A stretch of DNA of 55,899 nt from contig JAFWSI010000062.1 in assembly GCA_017519415.1 (NCBI GenBank), forward strand, positions 1 through 55,899, in the 5' to 3' direction. Both the position numbers and the translations under genes were made by a program. This stretch comes from Ruminococcus sp. GTDB taxonomy: Bacteria; Bacillota; Clostridia; Oscillospirales; Ruminococcaceae. Positions 7,984 to 17,054 of this stretch are shown piece by piece; the first letter of the stretch is position 1; every line of letters starts with the position of its first letter. The notes under the pieces are model-generated. The model was not told the DNA's origin. It was given only the letters and a program-made list of their open reading frames with translations, and did no database searches.

Positions 7984-9308
7984 TAGGGCAGATAATTCTG
8001 CAGATCGTACTTATAGCTCTCAATGCGGTTTTTGCCTGCGCGGAGGTGGCTGTCATCTCCATAAACGACGTCCGTCTTGAGAAGCTTGCGGCAAGCGGGA
8101 ACAAAAAAGCGTTAAGGCTCAAGAAGCTCACCGATACTCCCACCCGCTTCCTTGCGACCATTCAGGTCGCCATAACACTTGCCGGCTTCATAGGCGCCGC
8201 CTTTGCTGCCGACAGCTTTTCCGAATACCTTACGGCTGCCATTGCCAGAACAGGCATAGGCATTCCCGCAGCCGTGCTGAAGAAAATAGCAGTCGTCATA
8301 ATCACGGTGATACTTTCGTACTTCACCCTTGTCTTCGGCGAGCTCATACCCAAGCGGGCGGCTATGAAGGATCCCGAAAAAACTGCCCTTGCACTGAGCA
8401 GCACAGTTTCCTTTGTGGCTAAGCTCTTCGCGCCTATGGTATGGCTGCTGAACGCTTCCGCAAACGGCATACTCAGACTCATGGGCATAGATCCCGACAG
8501 CGAGGACGATACGGTAACCGAGGAGGAAATACTCATGATGTCCGACGCGGGTGCGGAGAAAGGCACCATTGACGAGGACGAGAACCGTATCATAAAGAAT
8601 ATTTTCGCCTTTGACGATATGACAGCAGGACAGGTCTGTACCCACAGGACGGACGTGGACGTGCTATGGAGCAGTGATGACATCAGCGTGTGGGAGGAGA
8701 CTATCCACCGCACAAGACATTCCGCCTTTCCCATTTGCGGCGACAGCGTGGATAACGTTATAGGCGTGCTCAACGCCAAGGACTACTTCCGCCTCGACGA
8801 CAAGAGCCGTGAGAATATCATGGCCAACGCCGTCCGCGAGCCCTGCTTTGTCCATGAGAATATGAAGGCCGACAGGCTCTTCGATCAGATGAAGCAGAGA
8901 GGCGCTGATCATTTTGCGGTAGTCGTGGACGAGTACGGCGGAATGAGCGGTATCATCACCATTACCGACCTCGTTGAGGAGCTTGTGGGCGACTTCGCCG
9001 ACGATCCCGAGGACGAGCCCGCAGTAAGGCTCGAGCAGACGGGGGAGGACACATGGACAGTTCCCGGTATAAGCTCCCTCAGCGACGTATGCGAGGAGCT
9101 TGAGGTCAGGCTCCCTGCGGATAAGTTCGATACCTTCGGCGGCTACGTTATAGCGGAGCTGGGCGAGATACCCAAGGACGGGTCGCAGCTCTCCCTCGAC
9201 GCGGACGGACTGCATATCGATGTGCTGGAGGTAAAGCACCACCGCATAGAGGTGTGCCGCGTGACAAAGCTCCCCTCCGAGGAAAAGGAAGACGGAGAGG
9301 AAGAATGA
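7980..9308 (+). CDS. CNNM/CorC-type membrane protein with CBS pair (hemolysin C family)
   Basis: This is a 442-residue membrane protein. The first 145 residues hold the CNNM (DUF21) membrane domain, with helices such as IILQIVLIALNAVFACAEVA and ITLAGFIGAAFAA and the family motif FGELIPKRAA. Two CBS domains follow at about 205-325 (HSAFPICGD, FAVVVDEYGGMSGIITITDL). A CorC/HlyC C-terminal domain runs from about 340 to 425. Members export or regulate magnesium or other divalent cations in the plasma membrane. GGAGG lies 10 bases before the ATG. The tail is very acidic (EEKEDGEEE). The old name hemolysin is historical. Confidence 0.92.
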   Translation: MIGQIILQIVLIALNAVFACAEVAVISINDVRLEKLAASGNKKALRLKKLTDTPTRFLATIQVAITLAGFIGAAFAADSFSEYLTAAIARTGIGIPAAVLKKIAVVIITVILSYFTLVFGELIPKRAAMKDPEKTALALSSTVSFVAKLFAPMVWLLNASANGILRLMGIDPDSEDDTVTEEEILMMSDAGAEKGTIDEDENRIIKNIFAFDDMTAGQVCTHRTDVDVLWSSDDISVWEETIHRTRHSAFPICGDSVDNVIGVLNAKDYFRLDDKSRENIMANAVREPCFVHENMKADRLFDQMKQRGADHFAVVVDEYGGMSGIITITDLVEELVGDFADDPEDEPAVRLEQTGEDTWTVPGISSLSDVCEELEVRLPADKFDTFGGYVIAELGEIPKDGSQLSLDADGLHIDVLEVKHHRIEVCRVTKLPSEEKEDGEEE

Positions 9309-9322
9309 GCAGATAATAATAA

Positions 9323-9363
9323 AGTGAGCGGGAAACAGCCGAAGGGCTGCTCTCCGCTCACTG
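9323..9363. terminator. Hairpin between convergent genes
   Basis: AGTGAGCGG (from 9323) can pair with CCGCTCACT (to about 9362), with an inner CAGCC/GGCTG arm. It lies between the converging CNNM and PHP genes and could serve both strands, though T runs are short. Confidence 0.45.
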
Positions 9364-9381
9364 ATTTATGCTGTATGGATA

Positions 9382-10146
9382 TTATCCGAGCCCCGGAAGG
9401 GTCTCGAGAAGGCGGAGTCCGTACTTTTCCACCAGCAGTCTGCACGCGTCCATGCTGTTTTTGTCGGCGAATACCCGCGGGTCATGGGCGTCGCAGCCGA
9501 TTATGGCGGTGTTACCCACCTCCTGCGCTATGCTGAAAAAGCGGTGGGAGGGATAGTGCCTGCCCGAGGAAAGACCGAGGAGATTGATCTCCACGGGTAT
9601 GTCCTTTTCTTTGAGGTATTCGCAGAGCCTTGTGAAGTGCTTTCTGTACAGCTCACGGCTGCCGTGGAAGTTCAGCAGGTCCGGGTGGGCGACATATCTG
9701 TACCTGCCGGAACCGAGCCCTTCTATTATATGATCCACGTACTGTACGAGTATGGCTTCGTCAGAGGTGGGAGCTCCCATGTATACATGGCAGGTCTCGG
9801 GATCGTTGAAGTGCTGTCCCATTATCATATAATCGAGGGGATAGTCCGCAAGGAGCCTGTCCTGCGCCTCAACGAGCTGCGGGATATATTCCGCCTCAAA
9901 GCCTATGTATATCTTTATATCGGCTGCGTATTCCTTTTTAAGGGCTGTAAGGGAGGAGAAGTAGTTCTCCGTTTCTGCGGGGGACATCCTTATGTCAGAC
10001 ACATAGCCGTCCGGGAATACCCATGGACAGTGGTCGGCAAAGCCGAGTATCTTGTATCCTGCGGCAATGGCCGCCTCAACATACTCTCTGTCCTCTCCTG
10101 TGGCGTGGCCGCAGCGGTATGTGTGGGTGTGATAGTTTGCAAGCAT
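9382..10146 (-). CDS. hisK: PHP-domain histidinol-phosphatase
   Basis: This is a 254-residue PHP-superfamily metal phosphatase. The N-terminus NYHTHTYRCGHA carries the first metal-binding histidines, followed by LGFADHCP, an E in YIGFEAEYIP, YMIMGQHF, YVAHPDLLNF and GCDAHDP, the ordered metal ligands of the HisK/HolPase family. The expected reaction is removal of phosphate from L-histidinol phosphate in histidine synthesis. No his genes are nearby, so another small phosphoester substrate cannot be excluded. An AAGGAG site lies before the ATG at 10146. Confidence 0.85.
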   Translation of the reverse strand: MLANYHTHTYRCGHATGEDREYVEAAIAAGYKILGFADHCPWVFPDGYVSDIRMSPAETENYFSSLTALKKEYAADIKIYIGFEAEYIPQLVEAQDRLLADYPLDYMIMGQHFNDPETCHVYMGAPTSDEAILVQYVDHIIEGLGSGRYRYVAHPDLLNFHGSRELYRKHFTRLCEYLKEKDIPVEINLLGLSSGRHYPSHRFFSIAQEVGNTAIIGCDAHDPRVFADKNSMDACRLLVEKYGLRLLETLPGLG

Positions 10147-10170
10147 TTTCAGCGCTCCTTTCAGTATATG

Positions 10171-10199
10171 ATTATATCACTTCTGAAAGAAAATTTCAA
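10171..10199 (-). promoter_or_regulatory. Promoter for the PHP-domain phosphatase
   Basis: On the minus strand TTGAAA (10194-10199) is followed after 17 bases by TATAAT (10171-10176), about 25 bases before the gene. Confidence 0.6.
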
Positions 10200-10234
10200 A
10201 TAAATATATTTATTTCGGGAAAGAGAGAGATAAA

Positions 10235-10861
10235 ATGAGTATTTTTGATATATTCGACAGGATCTCCGCAAATTCTCCTGCGGCAAGAGGTAAAATAGAA
10301 TATGTGATAGCAGGCCTGGGCAATCCGGGTTTGGAATACGAGAATACCCGCCATAATGCGGGGTTCATGGTGCTCGACGAGCTGGCGGAGCAGCTGGGCG
10401 GGAAGATCGACCGCCTGCGCTTCAAGGGAAAGACCGCGGAGGTGACCATAGAGGGCAAGCGCTGCCTGCTGCTGAAGCCCACCACATACATGAACAACAG
10501 CGGCCAGTCAATAGTTCAGGCGCTGGAGTTCTACAAGATAGACGCAGCCAACCTCATAGTGGTATGCGACGATATATCCCTTGACTGCGGGAAGCTCCGC
10601 ATACGCCGCAAGGGCAGCCACGGCGGTCACAACGGCCTCCGCAGCATAGGCGACCTTACCGGCAGGGACGACTATCCCCGCATAAAAATGGGCGTGGGCA
10701 AGAAGCCTCACCCCGACTACGACCTTGCAAAGTGGGTACTCGGCAAGTTCGGCAGTGCGGACTCGGAGAAAATGGCTGAGTCCGTGAAAAATGCCTGCGA
10801 GTGCATAAAGCTGATGGTGCAGGGTAAGACCGACGAGGCCATGAACAAGTATAATTCCTGA
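10235..10861 (+). CDS. pth: Peptidyl-tRNA hydrolase
   Basis: Pth cleaves peptidyl-tRNA released from stalled ribosomes. The 208-residue protein has a 20-residue N-terminal extension before the usual start (YVIAGLGNPGLEYENTRHN), with catalytic His40 in TRHNAGF. It also has the tRNA-contact Asn in TYMNNSGQS, the catalytic Asp in VVCDDISL, and the RRKGSHGGHNGLRSI loop. The gene is followed after 16 bases by mfd, the common pth-mfd pairing of Firmicutes, and the two are probably cotranscribed. Confidence 0.96.
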   Translation: MSIFDIFDRISANSPAARGKIEYVIAGLGNPGLEYENTRHNAGFMVLDELAEQLGGKIDRLRFKGKTAEVTIEGKRCLLLKPTTYMNNSGQSIVQALEFYKIDAANLIVVCDDISLDCGKLRIRRKGSHGGHNGLRSIGDLTGRDDYPRIKMGVGKKPHPDYDLAKWVLGKFGSADSEKMAESVKNACECIKLMVQGKTDEAMNKYNS

Positions 10862-10877
10862 TTCTTCGGAGAGAAAA

Positions 10878-13800
10878 ATGAAGCTTTTCAAGGATATTTT
10901 TTCAGAGCTGGCAGGCTTCAGGAGCCTGCGGGAAGCCATAGACAAGCATATATCACCCGTCTCCGTGACGGGTCTTTCCCATATACACAGGGCTCAGCTG
11001 ATATACTCGCTGGGAAGCGGCAGGACCGACCTTGTGATAACGGGCACGGAGGCAGAGGCCAAGAAGCTCTGCGACGACATCAATATGATGGCGGGCGCGG
11101 AGGAGGCTGTGCTCTTCCCCTCAAAGGAGCTGGTATTCACTCCCGTCGACAGCACAAACCACGAGTACGAGCATATGCGTATAGCCGCCCTAATTAAGGC
11201 GGCTAAAAGTCGTTGCAGCGTTATCTGTGCCAGCATCGAGGCGGTCATGCAGCCCGTTATTCCCGTGGGAGTCCTCATTGCCGCAGGTATCGAGCTCAGG
11301 CAGGGACAGGAGATAAGTCTCACGGAGCTTTCCGTGACTCTTGCAAGGTGCGGCTATCAGCGCTGCGAAAAGGTAGAGGGAGCATCGCAGTTCTCTGTTC
11401 GCGGCTCTATCCTCGACATATTCCCCGTGCAGTCCGATAAGCCGGTGCGTATAGAGCTCTGGGGAGACGAGATAGACAGCATATCCGAGTTTGAGACCGA
11501 TACCCAGCGCCGCACCGACGCTCTTGAGACGGTGGAGATATACCCCTCGGGAGAGGTGCTCTACGACAACGAGGAGCTTGCGGACAGGATAGAGGAGCTC
11601 TGCAAAAAGGTCCGCGGCAAGCGCATGGAGGCAGTCCGAGAGCACCTGGGAGCGGACGTTCACAGGCTCAGGGCAGGGGAGATATTGGCTCACAGCGTCA
11701 AATACTATCCCCTTGTATACGGCGAACCCTCCACGGTTTTCGACTACATCGGCGGGATAGTGCTTTTCAGCGATTATTCCGACATTATGGACAACGCCGC
11801 GGGAGTTCTTGCCCACCACAATGAGGACGTGAAGATACTCATGGAGGACGGTCAGCTCTGCAAGGGACTGGACGGCTATGTGCTGGAGCTCCCCGAGATA
11901 CAGCACCGCGCCGAGAAGCGGGTCTGCCTTTATATGAGCAGCTTCATGCAGGGCGGAGAGCGTATCGACTTCCGCAGACTTGTGAGCTTCGAGGCAATGC
12001 AAACCGCACCGTGGAGCGGCGAGATGAAGCAGCTCATAGAGGATCTGGAGGACTACAGGCGCCGCGGATACCGCATGATACTGGCAGCAGGCAGCGAAAA
12101 GACCCTCCCCATAATACAGCAGGATCTTAACGAAAAGGGCATTCCCTGCGACCTTGCCGAACATAACATCGAGCCCGCTGCGGGCAGGGTTGTGCTCATG
12201 TCGGGCAGCTTCGGCGGCGGCTTCGAGTATCCCGAGAACAGGACCGTTCTTATAACTCAGGGACGCGCCATGGACTCGGTCCGCAGAAAGCGCCGCAAAA
12301 AGAAGAACAAGGCCGAGGAGATACGCTCCCTTGCGGATATAACCGAGGGCGATCTCATAGTTCATTCCGGTCACGGTATAGGACGCTTCATCGGTATCCG
12401 CAAGCTTGAAATGGACGGCGTCACCAAGGATTACATCACCATACAGTATGCAGGCACGGATAAGCTCTATATACCCGTAACTCAGCTGGATATGGTGTCG
12501 AAGTATATAGGTCCCCGCGACGACAGCGGAGTTAAGCTCAGCAAGCTCAGCTCGGGCGAATGGCAGAAGACCAGAAGCAACGTAAAACGCGCCGTCAAGG
12601 ACATGGCTCACGAGCTCATTGCCCTCTATGCAAAGCGGGAAAAGAGCGTGGGCTTTGCCTTCTATCCCGACGACGAGATACAGCACGATTTCGAGGAGCG
12701 CTTCCCCTATGTGGAGACCGACGACCAGCTCACTTCAATTGCCGAGATAAAGGCGGACATGGAGCGTCCGAGACCTATGGAGAGACTGCTCTGCGGCGAC
12801 GTGGGCTTCGGCAAAACAGAGGTGGCTTTCAGAGCTGCCATGAAATGCGTGCTTGCGGGAAAGCAGTGCGCTATCCTTGCGCCCACAACGGTACTTGCGT
12901 ATCAGCACTATCAGACGGCGCTCCGCCGCTTCGAGCACTTCCCCGTGAACATCGAGCTTCTCAGCCGTTACCGTACTCCGAAGCAGCAGGAGGAGATAAT
13001 AAAGAAGCTGAAGCAGGGCAGGATAGACCTGCTTATCGGCACTCACAAGATAATACAGAAGTCCGTGGTCTTTAAGGATCTTGGACTTGCCATAATCGAC
13101 GAGGAGCAGCGCTTCGGCGTTGCTCACAAGGAGAAGTTCAAGGAGAGCTTTGCGGGCGTGGACGTGCTCATGCTCTCCGCAACGCCTATCCCGAGGACAC
13201 TTAATATGGCTATGAGCGGAATACGGGATATGTCCGTCATCGAGGAGCCTCCTCAGGACAGATACCCCGTTCAGACCTACGTTATCGAGTTCAACATGGG
13301 TACGGTGATACAGGCCATAGTAAGGGAGCTTCGACGGGGCGGTCAGGTATATTATATCCACAACCGCGTGGAGACTATACGGGCCTGTGCTTCACGCTTG
13401 CAGGAGCTCCTCCCCGAGGCGCGTATCGCCGTTGCACACGGTCAGATGAGCGAGGACGAAATGTCCGATATATGGGAGCAGCTGGTGGAGCACGAGGTTG
13501 ACGTGCTGGTATGTACCACTATCATAGAGACAGGAGTGGACGTACCCAATGTCAATACCCTTATCATCGAGGACTCAGACCGCTTCGGACTTTCCCAGCT
13601 CTATCAGCTCCGCGGACGTGTGGGACGTTCCAACCGCAGGGGTTATGCCTATTTCACCTATCAGCGGGACAAGGTGCTGACGGAGATTGCCACCAAGAGA
13701 CTTAACGCGATGCGCGAGTTCACCCAGTTCGGCAGCGGCTTCAGGATAGCTCTCCGCGACCTCGAGATAAGAGGTGCGGGAAGTATTCTCGGCGGCAGAC

Positions 13801-14339
13801 AGCACGGTCACATGGAAGCTGTTGGATACGATATGTACTTACAGCTTCTCTCCGAAGCCATAGCCGAGGAAAAGGGCATACAGCCCGAAAAGGTTCCCGA
13901 GTGCCTTGTGGATATTCAGATAGACGCCCATATCCCCGAAAAGTATATACCCAGCCTCAATCAGCGTATAGATATGTACCGCAAGATAATGCTGGTCAAC
14001 GAGGACAGCGACAAGACAGACCTTATAGACGAACTCATAGACCGTTACGGCGAACCGCCGAAGTCGGTGGTGGGACTTATAGACGTATCCCTCCTGAGAA
14101 ACAAGGCGGCTCATCTCGGTATTACGGAAATATCACAGAAAAACGGCGCCATGTACTTCTATACCGAGTACCTCGTACCTGACCAGATAGTGGGGCTCCA
14201 GAAGGCCTACAAGGGCAGGATAGCCTTCAACGGTGCAGGAAAATCCTACGTATCAGTGAAAATATCCCCTAAGGTCCGTCCCTTTGATATGATGAAGGAG
14301 ACTGTGGAGATAATATATCAGAACAGGGAGCAGAAGTGA
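10878..14339 (+). CDS. mfd: Transcription-repair coupling factor
   Basis: Mfd is a DNA translocase that removes RNA polymerase stalled at lesions and recruits UvrA. The 1153 residues match the family length. The order is: UvrB-like N-terminal modules (FSVRGSILDIFPVQ), a CarD/RNA-polymerase-interacting domain near 475-560 (GDLIVHSGHGIGRFIGI), and a RecG-like helicase. The helicase has Walker A GDVGFGKTEVA near 640, DEEQ near 741 (AIIDEEQRFGV), LSATPIPRT and QLRGRVGRS. The TRCF C-terminal domain ends the protein. It starts 16 bases after pth with a GGAG site. Confidence 0.97.
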   Translation: MKLFKDIFSELAGFRSLREAIDKHISPVSVTGLSHIHRAQLIYSLGSGRTDLVITGTEAEAKKLCDDINMMAGAEEAVLFPSKELVFTPVDSTNHEYEHMRIAALIKAAKSRCSVICASIEAVMQPVIPVGVLIAAGIELRQGQEISLTELSVTLARCGYQRCEKVEGASQFSVRGSILDIFPVQSDKPVRIELWGDEIDSISEFETDTQRRTDALETVEIYPSGEVLYDNEELADRIEELCKKVRGKRMEAVREHLGADVHRLRAGEILAHSVKYYPLVYGEPSTVFDYIGGIVLFSDYSDIMDNAAGVLAHHNEDVKILMEDGQLCKGLDGYVLELPEIQHRAEKRVCLYMSSFMQGGERIDFRRLVSFEAMQTAPWSGEMKQLIEDLEDYRRRGYRMILAAGSEKTLPIIQQDLNEKGIPCDLAEHNIEPAAGRVVLMSGSFGGGFEYPENRTVLITQGRAMDSVRRKRRKKKNKAEEIRSLADITEGDLIVHSGHGIGRFIGIRKLEMDGVTKDYITIQYAGTDKLYIPVTQLDMVSKYIGPRDDSGVKLSKLSSGEWQKTRSNVKRAVKDMAHELIALYAKREKSVGFAFYPDDEIQHDFEERFPYVETDDQLTSIAEIKADMERPRPMERLLCGDVGFGKTEVAFRAAMKCVLAGKQCAILAPTTVLAYQHYQTALRRFEHFPVNIELLSRYRTPKQQEEIIKKLKQGRIDLLIGTHKIIQKSVVFKDLGLAIIDEEQRFGVAHKEKFKESFAGVDVLMLSATPIPRTLNMAMSGIRDMSVIEEPPQDRYPVQTYVIEFNMGTVIQAIVRELRRGGQVYYIHNRVETIRACASRLQELLPEARIAVAHGQMSEDEMSDIWEQLVEHEVDVLVCTTIIETGVDVPNVNTLIIEDSDRFGLSQLYQLRGRVGRSNRRGYAYFTYQRDKVLTEIATKRLNAMREFTQFGSGFRIALRDLEIRGAGSILGGRQHGHMEAVGYDMYLQLLSEAIAEEKGIQPEKVPECLVDIQIDAHIPEKYIPSLNQRIDMYRKIMLVNEDSDKTDLIDELIDRYGEPPKSVVGLIDVSLLRNKAAHLGITEISQKNGAMYFYTEYLVPDQIVGLQKAYKGRIAFNGAGKSYVSVKISPKVRPFDMMKETVEIIYQNREQK

Positions 14340-14415
14340 CCGCAATTTTTGAACAAAGAGCAACAATTGTATAATGTGCTGAAAAATATGTATGCTTTTT
14401 TGGCTGATATGTTAC

Positions 14416-14444
14416 TTTACAGTAGGGCTTTTTTGTGCTACAAT
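14416..14444 (+). promoter_or_regulatory. Promoter for the coiled-coil lipoprotein
   Basis: TTTACA (14416-14421), 17 bases, then TACAAT (14439-14444), about 50 bases before the ATG at 14497. Confidence 0.6.
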
Positions 14445-14496
14445 GTTTCTTGAAAACAAAGAATATCCGCTTTTAAGGGAAAAAGGAGATACAGAT

Positions 14497-15579
14497 ATGG
14501 ATTACAGAAGAATTATTGCAGGAGCTGCGGTTCTTGCAATTGCCGCCTATTCCGCAGGCTGCGCGGACAAAAAGAAGCCGGAGACCGATTCAATGGTCAG
14601 TGAGACTACCACGGAATCGACAACCGCCGAGGTCACTACCGAGGAGCCGAGAGAGCAGCCCATGCCCGTTGAGGCTTCCGACCCCAATGCAGTTACCTTT
14701 GACGACGGCGAGTACGGCTTCGCCTCAGCAAAAAGCGACGATCCGGACTGCGCTTCGGGAACGCTTTCCGTTGTGGAGCTCTTCGGAAATAAGATGCTGA
14801 AATTCACGGACGACAATACCGTTCCTCTCAAGGGAAAGGTGCAGAAGATAAGCATAAACGCCGTAAAGCTCCTTGGCACAGAGGGCGCCGCAAAGGTGCG
14901 CAGGATAGAGTTCGATGTGTATGCGCAGGCTACTGCGGATCACCTTTCCACCGATGACGCCGACGGAGTAAGAGCTCCCGGCTGGATAGGAGGCGGCGGA
15001 GGAACAGTTACCGCAAGCGATGATAAATGGTACGATTTCCAGGCCTTTGAGGGCGGAGAGTATGAGTTCGAGACCTCGGGAAACGTCCATGCGGTTTTCA
15101 AGTTCCTGCTTGCCGACGGCGGACTGTGCTGGACCGAGGATATGGAGGACGCAAACTTCCTTATCATGCGCTGGGGTATTGCCAACGAGTCGGATATGTA
15201 TATAGATAATATCGTCTTCTATGACGAGGACGGAAAGTCCATACCTGTCGTTACAGGCAAGTCCGAAACGGAAAAGCTGAAGGAGGCTGCAATGGAAAAG
15301 GCTTCCGAGGTCAGGGCAGAGTTTGACGAAAAGGCAGAAAATGCAAAAGCCGAGTATGAAAAGTCTGTGGAAGAAATGCAAGCCGAGTATGAAAAGGCTG
15401 TTGCCGATATGAAGGCTAAGTTTGAAAAAAGCAAGAACGATTTTGAGAACTCCGAGGAGTATGAAAAGGTCAAGGCCAAGATCGAAGAGGCCGAGGCTAA
15501 GCTCAAAGAGGATTCTGAAAAGGCAAGGACAGCTATCGAAGAGGCTTCAAAGGCTATTGAAGAAGCAAAGAAAAAGTAA
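14497..15579 (+). CDS. Lipoprotein with C-terminal charged coiled coil
   Basis: The start at 14497 is chosen because AAAGGAG precedes it and it begins a clear lipoprotein signal, MDYRRIIAGAAVLAIAAYSA, with the cysteine at residue 22. A short Thr/Glu spacer follows. A central domain (residues about 65-245) has the look of a beta-sandwich, perhaps carbohydrate-binding like those in ruminococcal proteins. From about 265 to 360 is a long Lys/Glu/Ala helix with heptad spacing and repeated AEYEKSVEEM-type units, predicted to be a coiled coil. The protein is anchored outside the cell. Its binding target is unknown. Confidence 0.8.
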   Translation: MDYRRIIAGAAVLAIAAYSAGCADKKKPETDSMVSETTTESTTAEVTTEEPREQPMPVEASDPNAVTFDDGEYGFASAKSDDPDCASGTLSVVELFGNKMLKFTDDNTVPLKGKVQKISINAVKLLGTEGAAKVRRIEFDVYAQATADHLSTDDADGVRAPGWIGGGGGTVTASDDKWYDFQAFEGGEYEFETSGNVHAVFKFLLADGGLCWTEDMEDANFLIMRWGIANESDMYIDNIVFYDEDGKSIPVVTGKSETEKLKEAAMEKASEVRAEFDEKAENAKAEYEKSVEEMQAEYEKAVADMKAKFEKSKNDFENSEEYEKVKAKIEEAEAKLKEDSEKARTAIEEASKAIEEAKKK

Positions 15580-15615
15580 AAAAATCGCTTCCGTGTATGC
15601 GGAAGCGATTTTTGA
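15580..15615. terminator. Bidirectional terminator between converging genes
   Basis: A 14-bp stem AAAAATCGCTTCCG/CGGAAGCGATTTTT (15580-15593 with 15600-15613) has a six-base loop. Its A and T flanks let it end both the lipoprotein transcript and the leftward Xre operon. Confidence 0.85.
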
Positions 15616-15618
15616 TTA

Positions 15619-15831
15619 TCAGTCAAAATAAAATATGTCCTCAAATTTCTTGTCGAGAGCAATGCAGAGTATCAGTGCCAGCTTAGCCGTGGGACTGAAC
15701 TGCCCCGTTTCTATGGAGCTTATGGTATTGCGGGATACTCCCACCATTTTGGCAAGCTCGTCCTGTGATAGCCTTTGCTCTTTTCGTATCTCCTTGAGGC
15801 GGTTCCGGAGTATAAGTGAATCGTCTATCAT
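15619..15831 (-). CDS. Xre-family helix-turn-helix regulator (Cro-like)
   Basis: This 70-residue protein is essentially one HTH domain. Residues 8-64 contain RLKEIRKEQRLSQDELAKMV, the recognition helix VSRNTISSIETG and SPTAKLALILCIAL. It is the last gene of a leftward four-gene set, starting four bases after the preceding membrane gene. Small regulators of this type often bind their own promoter. Three matching palindromes overlap the promoter at 16907-16978, so autoregulation of the whole operon is likely. Confidence 0.9.
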   Translation of the reverse strand: MIDDSLILRNRLKEIRKEQRLSQDELAKMVGVSRNTISSIETGQFSPTAKLALILCIALDKKFEDIFYFD

Positions 15832-15835
15832 ACTG

Positions 15836-16174
15836 TCACCCCATTTTATCTATAAGCGAGGTTACTTCGCAGAATGCCGCGAAGCCGAACCACAGTGCGA
15901 AAAAAACAGTTCCTGCAATTATCGGGAGCCTATGCTTTTTAGTGCTTTTAAAGCACATATACAGTCCCATAATAAAAGGAGCGCTGAAAATGACGGTCAT
16001 CAGACCGATGTTGTATTCACCGTAAATGCGGTGCTCTGCAAGAAGGATAACATCTGCCAGAAGCATAACTGCTATCAGGGTAAAGGTAGTCATTTTCTTG
16101 ATAACTTCTAATTCGGGAAGATCCTGATTCTTGTTTTCCTTACGGCTTTTTTTCAGTATTTCTTTCTTATCCAT
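15836..16174 (-). CDS. Small membrane protein, DUF6442-like (third copy)
   Basis: This 112-residue protein has a charged cytoplasmic N-terminus, MDKKEILKKSRKENKNQDLP, and then four hydrophobic segments (e.g. TLIAVMLLADVILLA). The N-terminal pattern KKEILxKSRxENxNxD is shared with the two genes upstream, so the three are paralogues from tandem duplication. I associate the pattern with DUF6442 proteins that sit beside Xre regulators. Function unknown. Confidence 0.8.
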   Translation of the reverse strand: MDKKEILKKSRKENKNQDLPELEVIKKMTTFTLIAVMLLADVILLAEHRIYGEYNIGLMTVIFSAPFIMGLYMCFKSTKKHRLPIIAGTVFFALWFGFAAFCEVTSLIDKMG

Positions 16175-16186
16175 TGTATATCCCTC

Positions 16187-16516
16187 TTACGGTTTGATAT
16201 TGAAAAGCTCGCATATTCCGATGAAAGCGGGGATAAGAAAGGTGAAACCCGAGACCGCTGCCAACAAAATATCCGTGGCTTTTTTGCTTTTTATTGCTCT
16301 GTAAAGCCACATGGAGAACGTCATGCAGAATTCCGTAGCGATAACAGCGTAATTAACTCGGCTTGTAGCGATTATGGACAGCATAGTCCATAATGCCGTG
16401 AAAGCCATACTGATTATTAAAGCGAATCTTGCAGCGCTTTTGAAATGGTCTATCTCCGCAATATCGCGGTTCTTGTTTTCCTGTCGGCTTTTTTTAAGTA
16501 TTTCTTCCTTGTTCAT
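16187..16516 (-). CDS. Small membrane protein, DUF6442-like (second copy)
   Basis: This 109-residue paralogue begins MNKEEILKKSRQENKNRDIA and is followed by about four membrane segments (FALIISMAFTALWTMLSIIA, LLAAVSGFTFLIPAFIGI). AAGGAGG lies just before the ATG. It is separated from its neighbours by 12 bases on each side, which indicates cotranscription. Function unknown. Confidence 0.8.
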   Translation of the reverse strand: MNKEEILKKSRQENKNRDIAEIDHFKSAARFALIISMAFTALWTMLSIIATSRVNYAVIATEFCMTFSMWLYRAIKSKKATDILLAAVSGFTFLIPAFIGICELFNIKP

Positions 16517-16528
16517 TATCTTTCCTCC

Positions 16529-16861
16529 TTAAAGTACAGAGCGGTCCATGATGTCGATAATTGCAAGCATGATGACGATGAATGTTGTGGTTCCCCACAA
16601 TATGGCAGCAGGCCTGTGCCTGACGCTTTTGAATTTAACAGCCTTGCATATGCTTATGGTAAAGTTTACGAAGGCGAGAACGCTCCATAAGCTGTAATTC
16701 ATGTGATCCGTTATCAGCGCTTCTATGAGAAAAATAATGCCTGCGTATATGACTGCGGATATAAGTGCGAATTTTGCGGCGCTCTTGCTGTTTTCGATCT
16801 CCGCAATATCGCGGTCCTGATTTTCCTGTCGGCTTTTGGCCAGTATTTCTTCTTTATTCAT
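16529..16861 (-). CDS. Small membrane protein, DUF6442-like (first copy)
   Basis: The first gene of the operon encodes 110 residues. The start at 16861 is preferred over an in-frame ATG seven codons upstream because GGGAGG lies at the right distance and the protein then begins MNKEEILAKSRQENQDRDIA like its two paralogues. Four hydrophobic segments follow. It stands directly behind the operator-bearing promoter. Function unknown. Confidence 0.8.
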   Translation of the reverse strand: MNKEEILAKSRQENQDRDIAEIENSKSAAKFALISAVIYAGIIFLIEALITDHMNYSLWSVLAFVNFTISICKAVKFKSVRHRPAAILWGTTTFIVIMLAIIDIMDRSVL

Positions 16862-16906
16862 AAATGTTACCTCCCATATCATGCAAAGTTTTATTGTCAG
16901 TTTTTG

Positions 16907-16978
16907 ACAAGTATACTTGGTAACTGTATTATAGCACTGCCAAGTGTACTTGTCAATACTTTGCTAAGTAAACTTGTC
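16907..16978. promoter_or_regulatory. Three palindromic operator sites (consensus AAGTnnACTT)
   Basis: Site 1 ACAAGTATACTTGG (16907-16920) lies at the transcription start. Site 2 CCAAGTGTACTTGTC (16940-16954) overlaps the -35 box. Site 3 CTAAGTAAACTTGTC (16964-16978) lies just upstream. Core centres are about 33 and 24 bases apart. The pattern suits a dimeric Cro-like repressor, most simply the Xre protein encoded at 15619-15831. Confidence 0.75.
16928..16956 (-). promoter_or_regulatory. Promoter of the Xre/DUF6442 operon
   Basis: On the minus strand TTGACA (16951-16956), 17 bases, then TATAAT (16928-16933). It is a full consensus promoter, with palindromic sites over the -35 region, in the transcribed start region and upstream. 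Confidence 0.8.
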
Positions 16979-17054
16979 ATTTTCGTGATTTTTAACAATC
17001 GGGCGGTGCGTATATGGTTGCATATGCACAAAATAAAGCCATTAGCCGTTAGCT

